Positions 17,190 to 27,806 of a stretch of 64,000 nucleotides of DNA are shown one piece after another (within the stretch, counting starts at the first letter, position 1; each line of letters begins with the position of its first letter). This stretch comes from Pseudacidovorax sp. NFM-22. Lineage in GTDB: Bacteria > Pseudomonadota > Gammaproteobacteria > Burkholderiales > Burkholderiaceae_C. The DNA is taken from assembly GCF_021401245.1 (NCBI RefSeq), contig NZ_JACBFY010000010.1:62001-126000 (forward strand), written 5' to 3'. The translations under genes were made by a program, and so were the position numbers. The notes below the pieces were generated by a model, which ran no database searches, was not told the origin of the DNA, and was given only the letters and a program-made list of their open reading frames with translations.

Positions 17190-19995
17190 AGCCCAGCACC
17201 TGCATTGCGCGGGCCAGGCCCTGGCTGGGCACGGGCGACGCATCCCAGGGAGCGTTGCCGGTCGAAAGCCGCTCGCCGATGCTGGCCAGCGTCCAGTGCG
17301 CACCGCTGGTGAGGATGGGCAGCTCGTCCCACGCCACCGGCACCGACACGCCCAGCCCCGGCCGCGACCGCACCGACCAGGCGCTCACCGTCGTGGCGCC
17401 GAAGCCGTTGCGCAGGTAGTCGACAAAGATCCGGCCCACGCGGTTCTTCGGCCCGCTCTTGGCCACGAAGCGCTCGGGCAGCGTGCGGGCCAGGTGCTGC
17501 ACCACGGCGCGCGAGAAGTCCTTGACCGTGTCCCAGCCATGCTGGCGGCGGATCGGCACGACCACGTGCAGGCCCTTGCCGCCGCTGGTCTTGAGCTGGG
17601 CCTGCAGCCCCAGCTCTTCCAGCAGCGTGCGCATGAGCAGCGCCCCTTCCTGCACATGGGCCCAGGACACGCCCTCGCCCGGGTCCAGGTCGAAGGTCAT
17701 GCGGTCGGGCTTGTCCAGCCCGCGCGAATGGCCGTTCCAGGTGTGGAATTCGAGCGTGTTCATCTGGGCGGCCGAGAGCAGGCCCTTGGCGCTGTCGATC
17801 TGCAGCAGCGGCTCATGGCCCGGGTCCAGCGCGGGATCGAGCAGGCGCACGCCGGGCAGCGGTGCGTTCTGCACATGCTTCTGGAAGAACAGCTCGCCAC
17901 CCACGCCATCCGGCGCGCGCACCAGCGACACCGGCCGGCCACGCAGGTGCGGCAGCATCAGCGGCGCGACCTGGGCGTAATAGGCGATGACCTCGCCCTT
18001 GGTGGCGCCGCTGGCGCGGTCGATCACGCGGTCGGCATGGGTGATGCGCAGGTCGGCCGGCAGGTCGCTTTCGCGGCTCTCGCTGGCGACCGCGGCCGGC
18101 TTGCGACGGCCGTTGGCGGAGGTGGACTTCGCCGCAGCCGCGCGCGCTTTCGGCCTGGGGGACGCGGCCTCCTTCGGCGACGAAGGTGCGTCCGCCTTGC
18201 CCGCGGCCCGCGGGGCCTTCCCGGCGGCAGTCGATGAATCCATGGCGTGCTCCCGAACGATCTGCCGCGCGGGCTTGTCGCTGCGCAGGCCCTGGAACAC
18301 GGCCTGTCGCACCTTGCCTTCGCGCGTCCACTGGCCGAAGGCCACTTCCGCGACCAGCTCGGGCCGCACCCATTGCGCCTTCTCGCCCGCCGGCCGGGGG
18401 GTGAAGGGGCAGTCCTCTTGATCCAGCGCCTGCAGCTGGGCATGCATCTCGGCCAGGCGGCGCTGGTCGAAGCCGGTGCCGACATTGCCGGCGTGCTTCA
18501 GGTCGCCTTGCTCGTCATACACGCCCAGCAGCAGCGCGCCGAAGCCGCTGCGGCTGCCGCGCGGTGCGGTGTAGCCGCCGATGACGAACTCCTGCCGCAA
18601 CTGGTGCTTGAGCTTGATCCACGCCGGCGAACGGCCGCTGAGGTAGGGGCTGTCCATCCGCTTGCCGACGATGCCCTCGAAGCCCAGCCCGGCCGCGGAG
18701 GCCAGCAGGTCGCGCGGCGCGGCATCGAAGGCCTCGCTGAAGCGCAACGACGGCGGCAGCTCACCGGCGTCGAAGATGGCACGCAGGGCCTCGCGCCGCA
18801 GCGACAGCGGCTCATCGCGAAGGTCCCGGCCACCCACGAAGGGCGCGTCGAACAGCCAGTAGACGATGGGCGCCGTGGCCTGCAGGTCGAAGGCGTTCTG
18901 CAGCGCCTGGAAGTCCGGCGCGTCGTTGGCGCCCAGCACGCCGATCTCGCCGTCGAGCCAGGCATTGCGCACCGGCAGCTGCGCCAGCGCGCGGGCCAGC
19001 TCGGGCAGGCGATCGGTCCAGTCGTGGCCGTTGCGGGTGAAGCAGCGCACGCGCCCGCGGCCGTCGATGCGGGTGAGCAGGCGGTAGCCGTCGAACTTGA
19101 GCTCCCAGGCCCATTGCGCAGGCTCGGGCGGCGGGCCGTCGGCCAGCACGGCGAGCTGGGGGGCGAAGGTGTCGGGCAATGCGGCGGCCACGCCGGGCAG
19201 GTGCGCCTCTTCGGCGTCCTTCGGCCTTCCCTTCCTGGCCGTGGCGTCGGCGCGTTGGGTGGCGGCTTTGCTCCGGCCGCGCACTGCCGGCTTGCTGGCG
19301 GCCGGGGGTTCGGGTTGTGCCGGCTCGTCGGCGGGGTCGGCCTCGGGTTGGCCGATGTGGCGCACGCTGTCCGGCTCGGCCTCGGTCACGTCGTAGTCGG
19401 CCAGCGGCCGGGCCGCGGCGTCCTCGTCCTTGATCAGCAGCCAGCTGGGCTTCTTCTCGTCCCTGCCGTGCATGCGCACCAGCGTCCAGCGGCCTTGCAG
19501 TTTGTGGCCCTGCAGCGTGAAGCTGAGCTTGCCGGCGCGCAGGCCGGCGCGGGCGTCGCCTTCGGGCGCCCAGGTGCCGCGGTCCCACACGATCACCGTG
19601 CCGGCGCCGTATTGGCCCTCGGGGATGCGGCCCTCGAAGTCGCCGTAGGCGATGGGGTGGTCCTCCACCTCCACCGCCATGCGCTTGACCGTGGGATCGA
19701 GGCAGGGGCCCTTGGGCACGGCCCAGCTCTTGAGGGTGCCGTCCAGCTCCAGCCGGAAGTCGTAATGCAGCCGCGTGGCATCGTGCTTCTGCACCACGAA
19801 GGCCAGGGCCTCGACGCCCGGCGCGCCGCCGTGGCGGGGCTCGGGGGTGCGCTGGAAGTCGCGTTTGCGGTGGTAGTCGGCCAGGGCCTGGGCAGCGTCC
19901 GTGTCTGCAGGCGACGCATCGCCAGCCCTGGAGGCAGAAGTCCTGCGTGTCGGAGTGCGGGCCGACTTGCGGACCGTCTTGCGGGCGACGCTCAT
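17179..19995 (-). CDS. ligD: multifunctional ATP-dependent DNA ligase LigD
   Basis: A 938-residue end-joining enzyme in the order 3'-phosphoesterase, ligase, polymerase. The phosphoesterase domain shows HDATRLHYDFRLELDG near residue 71; the ligase lysine is Lys300 in ELKFDGYR; the polymerase/primase domain shows the metal-binding FDLDPGEG with Asp769 and Asp771. The linkers between domains (about 205-275 and 590-640) are Lys/Ala-rich and low in complexity. It repairs double-strand breaks with Ku by trimming, filling and sealing ends. Its ATG overlaps the ku stop codon by 4 bases, so the pair is translationally coupled. Confidence 0.96.
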   Translation of the reverse strand: MSVARKTVRKSARTPTRRTSASRAGDASPADTDAAQALADYHRKRDFQRTPEPRHGGAPGVEALAFVVQKHDATRLHYDFRLELDGTLKSWAVPKGPCLDPTVKRMAVEVEDHPIAYGDFEGRIPEGQYGAGTVIVWDRGTWAPEGDARAGLRAGKLSFTLQGHKLQGRWTLVRMHGRDEKKPSWLLIKDEDAAARPLADYDVTEAEPDSVRHIGQPEADPADEPAQPEPPAASKPAVRGRSKAATQRADATARKGRPKDAEEAHLPGVAAALPDTFAPQLAVLADGPPPEPAQWAWELKFDGYRLLTRIDGRGRVRCFTRNGHDWTDRLPELARALAQLPVRNAWLDGEIGVLGANDAPDFQALQNAFDLQATAPIVYWLFDAPFVGGRDLRDEPLSLRREALRAIFDAGELPPSLRFSEAFDAAPRDLLASAAGLGFEGIVGKRMDSPYLSGRSPAWIKLKHQLRQEFVIGGYTAPRGSRSGFGALLLGVYDEQGDLKHAGNVGTGFDQRRLAEMHAQLQALDQEDCPFTPRPAGEKAQWVRPELVAEVAFGQWTREGKVRQAVFQGLRSDKPARQIVREHAMDSSTAAGKAPRAAGKADAPSSPKEAASPRPKARAAAAKSTSANGRRKPAAVASESRESDLPADLRITHADRVIDRASGATKGEVIAYYAQVAPLMLPHLRGRPVSLVRAPDGVGGELFFQKHVQNAPLPGVRLLDPALDPGHEPLLQIDSAKGLLSAAQMNTLEFHTWNGHSRGLDKPDRMTFDLDPGEGVSWAHVQEGALLMRTLLEELGLQAQLKTSGGKGLHVVVPIRRQHGWDTVKDFSRAVVQHLARTLPERFVAKSGPKNRVGRIFVDYLRNGFGATTVSAWSVRSRPGLGVSVPVAWDELPILTSGAHWTLASIGERLSTGNAPWDASPVPSQGLARAMQVLGFSP

Positions 19996-20981
19996 GCCGC
20001 CTTGCGGCGCGGTGCCGTCTTGCGGGCGGGCGCGGACTTGGCGGCGGCTCGCTTGGCGGGTGCCTTGGCGGCAGCGCGCTTGCCTGCAGCGGCCTTGGTG
20101 CGCGTATTGCCGTCGTCCTCATCGCCCTCGTCCGCCGCTTCGTCGTCGTCGCCCTTGGCCGCCGCTCGGCCCTTGCCGCCCCGCAGGCTGCGCTGAAGCA
20201 GCTCGGTCAGATCCAGGATCTTGGCGCCGGAGCTTGCCTGCTCCTGAGGCTCCAGCTTGGCGACGTCCTGCGCCTGGCCGGCCTCGGCCTTGCGCTCGAC
20301 CAGGGCCATGATGCGGTCGCGAAAGCGGTCCTCGTACTCCTCGGGGTTCCACTCGCCCGACATGTCGTCGATGAGCTGCTCGGCCATCTTCAGCTCGCGG
20401 TCGTTGACGCCGGCCTTGCGCGCATCGGCATCGGGCAGCGGCAGGCCTTCCCAGGAGCGGATGTCCGCGCCCCAGCGCAGCAGGTTGAGCACCAGCCCCG
20501 GCCCCGCGGGCACCAGCGCCGCCAGGTGCTCCTTGGTCTGGATCACGACGCGCGCCACGCCGATGCGGCCGCTGCGCACCAGCGCCTCGCGCAGCAGCGC
20601 ATAGACCTTGGCGCCGCGCTGGATGGGCGCCGTGTAGTACGGCCTGTCGAGGTGGATGAAGGGGATGCCGTCGGCCGGCACGAAGCGCTCGATCTCGATG
20701 GTCTGCAGCGTGCGCGGATAGGCATCGGCGATCTCCTTGTCGGTCAGCACCACGTACTGGCCGTCCTCCCATTCGACGCCGCGAACGATGTTCTCGCGGG
20801 CGATCTCCTTGCCCGTCTTCTTGTTGATGCGCTTGTAGCCCACATGGTCCATGGAGCGCTTGTCCAGCCAGTCGAAGTCGATGCTGCCGTCCTGCGTGGC
20901 CGAGTACAGCGCCACCGGGATGTGGACGAGACCGAAGCTGATGGCGCCCTTCCACAGGACGCGCGGGCTGGATGCGGGCAT
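19992..20981 (-). CDS. ku: non-homologous end joining protein Ku
   Basis: A 329-residue homodimeric DNA-end-binding protein. The core Ku domain covers about residues 8-260, beginning LWKGAISFGLVHIPVALY. The C-terminal ~65 residues are an acidic stretch followed by a Lys/Ala/Arg-rich tail that probably adds DNA binding, as in other proteobacterial Ku proteins. It binds broken ends and recruits LigD. It is first in the two-gene operon, with a 4-base overlap to ligD. Confidence 0.96.
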   Translation of the reverse strand: MPASSPRVLWKGAISFGLVHIPVALYSATQDGSIDFDWLDKRSMDHVGYKRINKKTGKEIARENIVRGVEWEDGQYVVLTDKEIADAYPRTLQTIEIERFVPADGIPFIHLDRPYYTAPIQRGAKVYALLREALVRSGRIGVARVVIQTKEHLAALVPAGPGLVLNLLRWGADIRSWEGLPLPDADARKAGVNDRELKMAEQLIDDMSGEWNPEEYEDRFRDRIMALVERKAEAGQAQDVAKLEPQEQASSGAKILDLTELLQRSLRGGKGRAAAKGDDDEAADEGDEDDGNTRTKAAAGKRAAAKAPAKRAAAKSAPARKTAPRRKAA

Positions 20982-21073
20982 GGCAAGGCTCTCCGTTCAG
21001 GGGAGCGCCAGCCTAGGCCGGCTTGCAGGGCACGGCCTGTAGGAGGAAGAAGCCGCCGGCCGCCGTGCGGCGC

Positions 21074-21874
21074 CTACACCACCATGGGCGTGACCGCGCC
21101 ATCCATCGCCAGCACGGCACCGGTGACGTAGCTGGCGCGCGCCGAGGCCAGAAAGAGTACGGCGTCCGCCACCTCGCGCGCCTCGGCGATGCGGCCCAGC
21201 GGCAACTTGGCGGTCGACTGGGCCAGCGCCTCCTCGGGCGTGATGCCCTGCTGCGCCGCCTGCGCGGCCAGGCCCTCATGCAGCCGCTCGGTGGCCGTGA
21301 GGCCGGGGTTGACCACGTTCACCCGCACGCCCTTGCCGGCATAGGCATTGGCCAGGCCCACGCTGGCGAGCATCAGCGCCGCATTGGCCGCGCCGCCGGC
21401 CAGGTGGATGGGGCTGGCCACCTTGCCGCCCGCGCCCACCACGTTGACGATGGCGCCGTGGCCGCGCGCCGCCATGCGCTTGATGAGCGGGTCCATCATG
21501 TGGATATAGGTGAAGTACTTGGCCTGCATGGCCGCCTGCCAGCGCGCGGCGTCCAGTTCGTCGGCGGGCGTGCGGCGGGCTGCGCCGGCCGAGTTGACCA
21601 GCACGTCCACCGGCCCGTGCGACTGCTCGATGCGCTCCAGCACCGCGATGGCGGCCTGCGGGTCGCTCAGGTCGGCCGCGAAGGTGGCGACCATGCGGGC
21701 CGCGTCGGCCCGGGCGTCGGCCAGCGCAAGCGCCGCATCGACCAGCCCCGCCTCGTGGCGGGCCACCAGGCTGACGCGGGCGCCCTCCTGCAGAAAGCCC
21801 CGGGCGCAGGCCAGGCCGATGCCCTTGCTGCCCCCCGTGATCAAGACATGTTTGCCGGCAAGTTCGAGGTCCAT
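21074..21874 (-). CDS. SDR-fold oxidoreductase lacking the usual YxxxK site
   Basis: A 266-residue Rossmann protein of the short-chain dehydrogenase/reductase superfamily. The cofactor glycine motif TGGSKGIG is present near residue 14, and NSAG and VNVVNPG motifs follow. Where classical SDRs have A-Y-S-A-S-K-A-A-L, this one reads A-G-G-A-A-N-A-A-L near residue 160, so both the Tyr and the Lys appear to be replaced, and the upstream Ser is also absent. It may therefore use another mechanism or have lost redox activity. It stands alone between ku and the YecA-like gene, on the same strand as both. Confidence 0.85.
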   Translation of the reverse strand: MDLELAGKHVLITGGSKGIGLACARGFLQEGARVSLVARHEAGLVDAALALADARADAARMVATFAADLSDPQAAIAVLERIEQSHGPVDVLVNSAGAARRTPADELDAARWQAAMQAKYFTYIHMMDPLIKRMAARGHGAIVNVVGAGGKVASPIHLAGGAANAALMLASVGLANAYAGKGVRVNVVNPGLTATERLHEGLAAQAAQQGITPEEALAQSTAKLPLGRIAEAREVADAVLFLASARASYVTGAVLAMDGAVTPMVV

Positions 21875-21977
21875 GGCCGCATCCTGCGCCTCGGGCGCGG
21901 GCTGTCAAACGACGGCTGTCAATGTCCCTGCCGCTTGCTGCGGTGTCACGCGGCTGTCAGGCCTTCGCCCTGCGGGT

Positions 21978-22769
<792 letters not shown>

Positions 22770-22874
22770 GGGAAAAGGGTGTCCGGGAATGCCCCCTATG
22801 ATGCAGCACACCGGGCCGCCCGCCGGCGAGCGCCCCTGGCGGCCCTGCGGCCGGCCCGGCCGATTTCCGTTTTC

Positions 22875-23756
22875 ATGGCAGCGCTCCGCCCCTCTTTCCG
22901 ACGTTCCTCGTCCTCCTCCCCCCGCCGCGACGACGCCGCCGGCGGCGAGGCCCCGCCCCGGCGCGACCCGCATGCCTTCCTGCGCGAGATGCTGCCGAAG
23001 CAGGCGCGCAGCGTGGCCGACCACCGGCTGGACGACCGGCGCGTCTGGCTCAAGAAGGCCGGCCCGCGCCATGGCCCGCTGCGCTACCGGCTGCTGTCGC
23101 TGATCGCCCGCACGCTGCGGCTGGAGGTGCTGACGCCCGTGCCCAACCCGGGCGGCGCGGCGGCCATCGCCATCGAAGCCGCGCGCCTGCGCAGCCTGGC
23201 CGCCAGCGGCCTGCGCGTGCCGCAGGTGCTGGCCGAGCAGCCCGAGGGCCTGTTGATCAGCGACCTGGCCGGCAGCGGCCGCAGTGCCGCCATGCTGATG
23301 GAACGCCTGGAGCAGGCCGCCACCCAGGGCCCGGCCGTGCTGCTGGCCGCCTGGGCGCAGGGCCTGGAGGCCATCGCCCGGGTGCATGCCCGCGGCCAGT
23401 ACCTGAGCCAGGCCTTTGCCCGCAACATGGTGCTGTGCCCCGACGGCGAGATCGGCTTCATCGACTTCGAGGACGACCCCGGCGCCACGCTGCCCACCGA
23501 CCAGTGCCAGGCCCGCGACTGGCTGAGCTACCTGCATTCCACCGGCGCGCTGATCCTCGCCGCCGGCCCGCAGGCTGCCGCAGCGCACTGGCAGGCGGCC
23601 ATGGCCGCGGCCGAGCCCGGCGTGCGCGAGCGCGTGGCCGAGGCGGCCCGCCGCATGCGCTGGCTGCGCCACCTGCCCCAAGGCCGCCGCTGGGGCCGCG
23701 ACACGCAGCGCGTGCGCGCCGCGGCGGTGCTGCTGGGGCGCTGGCACGCCGCATGA
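22875..23756 (+). CDS. protein-kinase-fold phosphotransferase-like protein
   Basis: A 293-residue protein with a kinase-like fold. The first ~35 residues are Arg/Ser-rich. The [11 protein letters not shown] segment near 62 may hold the ATP-binding Lys. The metal-binding loop is IDFEDDPG near residue 200. In the catalytic-loop position, where HxDxxxxN is expected, I read [11 protein letters not shown], so the Asp is Gln while the Asn is kept. It resembles InaA/BUD32-type small kinases but may be a pseudokinase. Its stop overlaps the start of the nucleotidyltransferase gene (ATGA), indicating coupled translation. Confidence 0.75.
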   Translation: MAALRPSFRRSSSSSPRRDDAAGGEAPPRRDPHAFLREMLPKQARSVADHRLDDRRVWLKKAGPRHGPLRYRLLSLIARTLRLEVLTPVPNPGGAAAIAIEAARLRSLAASGLRVPQVLAEQPEGLLISDLAGSGRSAAMLMERLEQAATQGPAVLLAAWAQGLEAIARVHARGQYLSQAFARNMVLCPDGEIGFIDFEDDPGATLPTDQCQARDWLSYLHSTGALILAAGPQAAAAHWQAAMAAAEPGVRERVAEAARRMRWLRHLPQGRRWGRDTQRVRAAAVLLGRWHAA

Positions 23757-24340
23757 AGGAGAGGCCCGCGACGGACGCGGCCTTGGAAGCGCGCTTCCTC
23801 GCCGACGTGCTGCGCAATCCGCACAACGCCTGCATCCTGGCCCGCTGGGACGCGCTGGCGCTGCCCGACGGCTGGCTGGTGGCCGGTTGCCTGTTCCAGA
23901 CCGTCTGGAACCAGCAGTCGGGGCGCCCGCCGGCGGCGGACATCAAGGATTACGACCTCTTCTACTTCGACCCCGCCGATCTCTCCGAAGCCGGAGAGCA
24001 GGCCGTGCAGCAACGCGTGGACGCCCTGTTCGCCGACCAGGGCATCACGCTGGAGGCCTGCAACCAGGCCCGCGTGCATCTCTGGTACGAAGCGCATTTC
24101 GGCGAGCCCTGTCCGCGCCTGCACAGCAGCCGCGACGGCATCGACCGCTTCCTGATTCCCGCGACCTGCGTGGGCATTGCGCCCGGCCGGCTGTATGCGC
24201 CTTACGGGCTGGAAGGCCTGTACGCGGGCACGCTGGCGATGAACCCGCGGGTGCCTCACGCCGCGCTGTATGAGCGCAAGGCTGCCTCGTACCGCGCCAG
24301 GTGGCCGTGGCTGCAGGTGGCGCCTGCGTCCTTGTCGTGA
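23753..24340 (+). CDS. nucleotidyltransferase family protein (COG3575-like)
   Basis: A 195-residue protein with the pattern of the NTP_transf_6 family: an N-terminal [11 protein letters not shown] segment, then [15 protein letters not shown] near residue 63 with the D-x-D that would bind metal and NTP, and a C-terminal substrate region. Substrates of this family are not known. It overlaps the kinase-like gene by 4 bases, so the two may act on a common target, for example adding and removing a nucleotide or phosphate; that is speculation. Confidence 0.8.
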   Translation: MKERPATDAALEARFLADVLRNPHNACILARWDALALPDGWLVAGCLFQTVWNQQSGRPPAADIKDYDLFYFDPADLSEAGEQAVQQRVDALFADQGITLEACNQARVHLWYEAHFGEPCPRLHSSRDGIDRFLIPATCVGIAPGRLYAPYGLEGLYAGTLAMNPRVPHAALYERKAASYRARWPWLQVAPASLS

Positions 24341-24465
24341 GCGGGCCGTCCTCGGCCACGCCCCAGCGGCGCAGGACCGCCGCAGTCCAAGCGGGCGCAA
24401 CGGGCCGGCCCGTCGGCCTGCGCGAGAATCCGCCTCTTTCCCGTCTCCCGACACCGCCCGGCGCC

Positions 24466-25221
24466 GTGCCTGCCAAGAACACCCTCCCGCCCGCCAAGAA
24501 GACGCGCCGGACTTCCGCTGCCGCCGCGCCGGCCGATGCGGCGGCAGCGCCGCCACCCGCGGCGCCGCTGCCCGCCCCGGCCCCCGGCGGCCCGACGCGG
24601 CGCACGCGCCCGCGCGAGCCCGAAGAACAGATCGAGCACCGCATCCTGGCCGCCGCCATTGCCGAGTTCGCGGAGCATGGCTTTGCCGGCGCGCGCATCG
24701 AGCGCATCAGCAAGCAGGCCGGCACGGTGGACCGCATGCTTTACTACTACTACGGCAACAAGGAGCGGCTCTACCAGGCGGTGCTGGAGAAGCTCTATGC
24801 CGAGATGATCGGCGCGCAGCGCGACTTCGTGCTGCCGCCCGACCCGGTGGCGGGCATGCGCCAGCTGATCGAGCATGCCTGGGACCACTACGTGGCCAAC
24901 CCCGACCTGGTGCGGGTGATCATGAACGAGAACCTGCTGCGCGGCCGGCACATCCGCCAGTCGCAGCAGGTGGGCCGCACGTCCTTCCCGCTGGTGGAGA
25001 CGGTGGCCGAGATCCTGTCGGCCGGCCAGGCCCAGGGCGTGTTCCGCCGCGACGTGAAGGCCGAGCATGTGCTCATGAGCATCATGTCGCTCGGCTTCTT
25101 CTACATCTCCAACCAGTACACCTGCTCGGCCTGGATGGGCGTGGATTTGATGAGCCGCCCGCGCCGCAGCGGCTGGCGGGCGCACATCTGCGAGGTCGTT
25201 CTGCGCAGTATCCAGGCGTGA
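24466..25221 (+). CDS. TetR family transcriptional regulator
   Basis: About 251 residues from a GTG start; the open frame extends further upstream but that part is not convincing as protein. An Ala/Pro-rich N-terminal arm (to about residue 55) precedes the TetR helix-turn-helix, ending in the recognition region TVDRMLYYYYGNKERLY. The C-terminal ligand-binding domain resembles that of RutR-like regulators. It is convergent with the receptor gene of the Rieske operon and is the best candidate to bind the dyads upstream of the Rieske gene, by proximity only. Confidence 0.85.
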   Translation: MPAKNTLPPAKKTRRTSAAAAPADAAAAPPPAAPLPAPAPGGPTRRTRPREPEEQIEHRILAAAIAEFAEHGFAGARIERISKQAGTVDRMLYYYYGNKERLYQAVLEKLYAEMIGAQRDFVLPPDPVAGMRQLIEHAWDHYVANPDLVRVIMNENLLRGRHIRQSQQVGRTSFPLVETVAEILSAGQAQGVFRRDVKAEHVLMSIMSLGFFYISNQYTCSAWMGVDLMSRPRRSGWRAHICEVVLRSIQA

Positions 25222-25360
25222 ACACCCCCCATGCCGCTTCGCGGCTCCCCCCTCTCTGTCGCCTTCGGCTCGGGAGGGAGGCGCACCCCGAGGCCTGGCA
25301 AAGCCAGTTCCTCGGGTGCCCGCGCATGGCCTGCTCCGCGGCCATTTGATCGTTACCGCT
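25219..25360. repeat. ~140-bp dispersed repeat, copy 1
   Basis: Contains short dyads (GCCGCTTCGCGGC; GAGGCCTGGC and GCCAGTTCCTC-type arms) and the conserved block GCATGGCCTGCTCCGCGGCC. Related copies are at 40439-40640 (same orientation, diverged) and 54300-54450 (inverted, closely similar). It fills the gap between the convergent TetR and receptor genes. Confidence 0.8.
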
Positions 25361-25427
25361 GCGCCGGTTTCATGCGGCGCGGGTGGCGCACTGCGCGATG
25401 CACAACTGAGTTGGCATGGGACGCTCC

Positions 25428-26633
25428 TCAGTTCCGCAGCTTTCTGATCACATCATCCGGCGGTGCCAGCTTGCTGCCGTCGATGTACGTTCCCGCGGGC
25501 ATCACGCCCTTGCCGTCCTTCACCGTCGTGCGGCCCACGTAGATGCCCATGGTGGACTGGTTGTCCTGCGGGCGGAAGGTGGCCGGCCCGAAGGGCGTGG
25601 AGAAGTTCAGGCCCTTGAAGGCGGCGATGAGCTTCTCGGTGTCGGTGCCGCCGGCCTTCTGGATGCCGGCCGCCAGGGCCTTCACCGTGGCATAGCCCAC
25701 CACCGCATTCAGGCGCGGATAGTCGCCGTACTTCTTCTGGTAGGCCGCGTAGAAGGCGCGGTGCTCGGGCGTGTCGATGGCGGTGTACGGATAGCCGGTG
25801 ACGATCCAGCCTTCGGGTGCATCGTCCTTGAGCGGGTCCAGGTACTCGGGCTCGCCGGTCAGCAGGCTCACCACCTCGCGGCCCTGGAACAGGCCGCGGG
25901 TCTTGCCCTCGCGCGCCAGCTTGGTGAGGTCGCTGCCGAACATCACGTTGAAGATGGCATCGGGCTTCGCGTCGGCGATGGCCTGCACCACGGCGCCGGC
26001 GTCGATCTTGCCCAGCGGCGGCGCCTGCTCGGCCACGAACTCCACGTCGGGCTGCAGCTTCTTGAGCTGCTCCTTGAAGGCAGCCGTCGCGGCCTGGCCA
26101 TACTCGTAGTTGGGATAGATGAGCGCCCAGCGCTTCTTGCCGAGCTTGGCGGCCTCGGCCACCACCGACGTGGCGAGGGCATAGGTGCCGGAGCGCAGCC
26201 GGTAGGTGTAGCGGTTGCCGTTCTCCCACACCACCTTGTCGCTCAAGGGGCCGGAGGCGAGGAAGAACATCTTCTTCTGCCGCGCAAAGTCGGCCAGCGC
26301 CACGCCGACGTGCGACAGCGTGACGCCGGAGAGGATGTCGATCTTCTCGCGGGCGATCAGCTCCTCGGCCATGCGCACGGCATCGCCGGGGTTGGCGTGG
26401 TCGTCGCGGAACAGCGTCTCCAGCTTGCGGCCGCCGAGCACGCCGCCGGCGGCGTTGATCTCTTCCTGCGCCAGCAGCCAGCCGTTGCGGTAGGGCACCA
26501 GGTTCTGCGGCAGGGCCTTGTAACTGTTGATCTCGCCGATGCGGATCGGCTCCTGCGCGGCGGCGGGCAGCGCGGTGGCAACGACGGCCAGCAGGCCGAC
26601 GGTCAGGGCATGGCGCCAGGGCTTGGGGATCAT
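25428..26633 (-). CDS. branched-chain-amino-acid-type ABC substrate-binding protein
   Basis: A 401-residue periplasmic receptor of the LivK type (type 1 periplasmic binding fold). A signal peptide ends near LPAAAQ (residue 27). IRIGEINSYKALPQNLVPYRNG opens the mature lobe (about 29-50) and the GWIVTGYPYTAIDTPEHRAF region forms part of the cleft. No permease or ATPase genes accompany it here. It lies 88 bases downstream of the Rieske oxygenase gene on the same strand, so it probably captures the aromatic substrate or product for a transporter encoded elsewhere. Confidence 0.9.
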   Translation of the reverse strand: MIPKPWRHALTVGLLAVVATALPAAAQEPIRIGEINSYKALPQNLVPYRNGWLLAQEEINAAGGVLGGRKLETLFRDDHANPGDAVRMAEELIAREKIDILSGVTLSHVGVALADFARQKKMFFLASGPLSDKVVWENGNRYTYRLRSGTYALATSVVAEAAKLGKKRWALIYPNYEYGQAATAAFKEQLKKLQPDVEFVAEQAPPLGKIDAGAVVQAIADAKPDAIFNVMFGSDLTKLAREGKTRGLFQGREVVSLLTGEPEYLDPLKDDAPEGWIVTGYPYTAIDTPEHRAFYAAYQKKYGDYPRLNAVVGYATVKALAAGIQKAGGTDTEKLIAAFKGLNFSTPFGPATFRPQDNQSTMGIYVGRTTVKDGKGVMPAGTYIDGSKLAPPDDVIRKLRN

Positions 26634-26721
26634 CGCGGGTCCTCGTGGGTGGGTGGTGGACGGAGACGGAAGAACGGAAAGCGGGCGCGGCACCCGGCGA
26701 TGCCGCGGAGGTTGGTCGCGC

Positions 26722-27750
26722 TCAGGCCGATTCGGCCTCGACCATTTCCTGCACGATGCGGCGCATCTTGATGGCCGAGGCATCCAGGCCGAGTTGCACG
26801 CGTTGCCAGGCGCGCGGCTTGTCCTCGTTGCGCTGGATCGCTTCGAGCACGGCCTTGTCCTCGTTGAAGGCCACGCGCAGGCCGGCGCGCAGGCGCTCGT
26901 CGGTGGCGGCGTCGGCGGGCGAGTTCTTCAGCAGCAGCCAGTGCTGCACGCAGCTGCGCGCGTCCACCGGCGTGATGAAGTGGCAGGCGAACATCTGGAT
27001 GCAGTCACCGCGCACGCCCTCGGGTGCGCCGGTGCCGGTGGCGGCGGAGCCGAAGTCGATGACGGCGATGCTGGGCGCGTGGTAGTGGTAGTAGTGCCAG
27101 CGGTCCACGTTGCCGCCGAAGTCCTTCAGGCCCTGGAAGATGGGGATGAGCGGCCCGTCGATGACCCAGCGCCAGGTGACCACCTTGCGGCCCTCGCGCT
27201 GGTGCTGCACGCGCGTCTCTTCACGGCCGGTGCTGCCCAGCGTGGTGGGATGCACGTAGACCACATGCGTAGGGTCGCACAGGTTGTCGGCCAGGCTCAG
27301 GTAGTTGGCGGCCACGGGCAGTGCGTCGCCCTCGATCACGCTGTAGGCCGGGTCGTCGTACTCGGGCAGATGGAAGACCTGCGTGGCATCGGCCAGGGCC
27401 GCGTCGCCCATCCACACCCAGACCATGCCCATGGACGTGGCGGTGGGATAGCTGCGCACCTGCGCATTGGCCGGCGCACGCTGCATGCCGGGCGCCTGCG
27501 TGCAGCGGCCGCTGCAGTCGAAGGCCAGGCCGTGGTAGCCGCATTCCACCGAATCGCCGCGCAACCGGCCCAGCGACAGCGGCGCGAGGCGGTGCGGGCA
27601 GGCGTCGTCCAGCGCGGCCACCTCGCCGGTGCTGGTGCGGAAGACCACCAGGTCTTCGCCCAGGACGCGCCGCTTGGCCAGCGACTGGCCGATGTCGCGG
27701 GCCCAGCCGAGCGGGTACCAGGCGTTGCGGGGATAGGGCGTGCTGCTCAT
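26722..27750 (-). CDS. Rieske non-heme iron oxygenase, VanA-like
   Basis: A 342-residue oxygenase alpha subunit. The Rieske cluster ligands are in CPHRLAPLSLG (near residue 51) and CGYHG (near residue 70). The mononuclear iron site is DNLCDPTHVVYVH (near residues 154-166). Length and layout fit vanillate O-demethylase-type oxygenases, which hydroxylate or demethylate aromatic acids using electrons from a separate reductase; no reductase gene is in the window. The substrate is unknown. It heads an operon with a LivK-type receptor and has a strongly dyad-rich AT island upstream. Confidence 0.9.
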   Translation of the reverse strand: MSSTPYPRNAWYPLGWARDIGQSLAKRRVLGEDLVVFRTSTGEVAALDDACPHRLAPLSLGRLRGDSVECGYHGLAFDCSGRCTQAPGMQRAPANAQVRSYPTATSMGMVWVWMGDAALADATQVFHLPEYDDPAYSVIEGDALPVAANYLSLADNLCDPTHVVYVHPTTLGSTGREETRVQHQREGRKVVTWRWVIDGPLIPIFQGLKDFGGNVDRWHYYHYHAPSIAVIDFGSAATGTGAPEGVRGDCIQMFACHFITPVDARSCVQHWLLLKNSPADAATDERLRAGLRVAFNEDKAVLEAIQRNEDKPRAWQRVQLGLDASAIKMRRIVQEMVEAESA

Positions 27751-27806
27751 CGTGCGTCGACTCCGTGGGATGTTTGACCCACGTCAGCATACGGCGTGCC
27801 AGCCCT

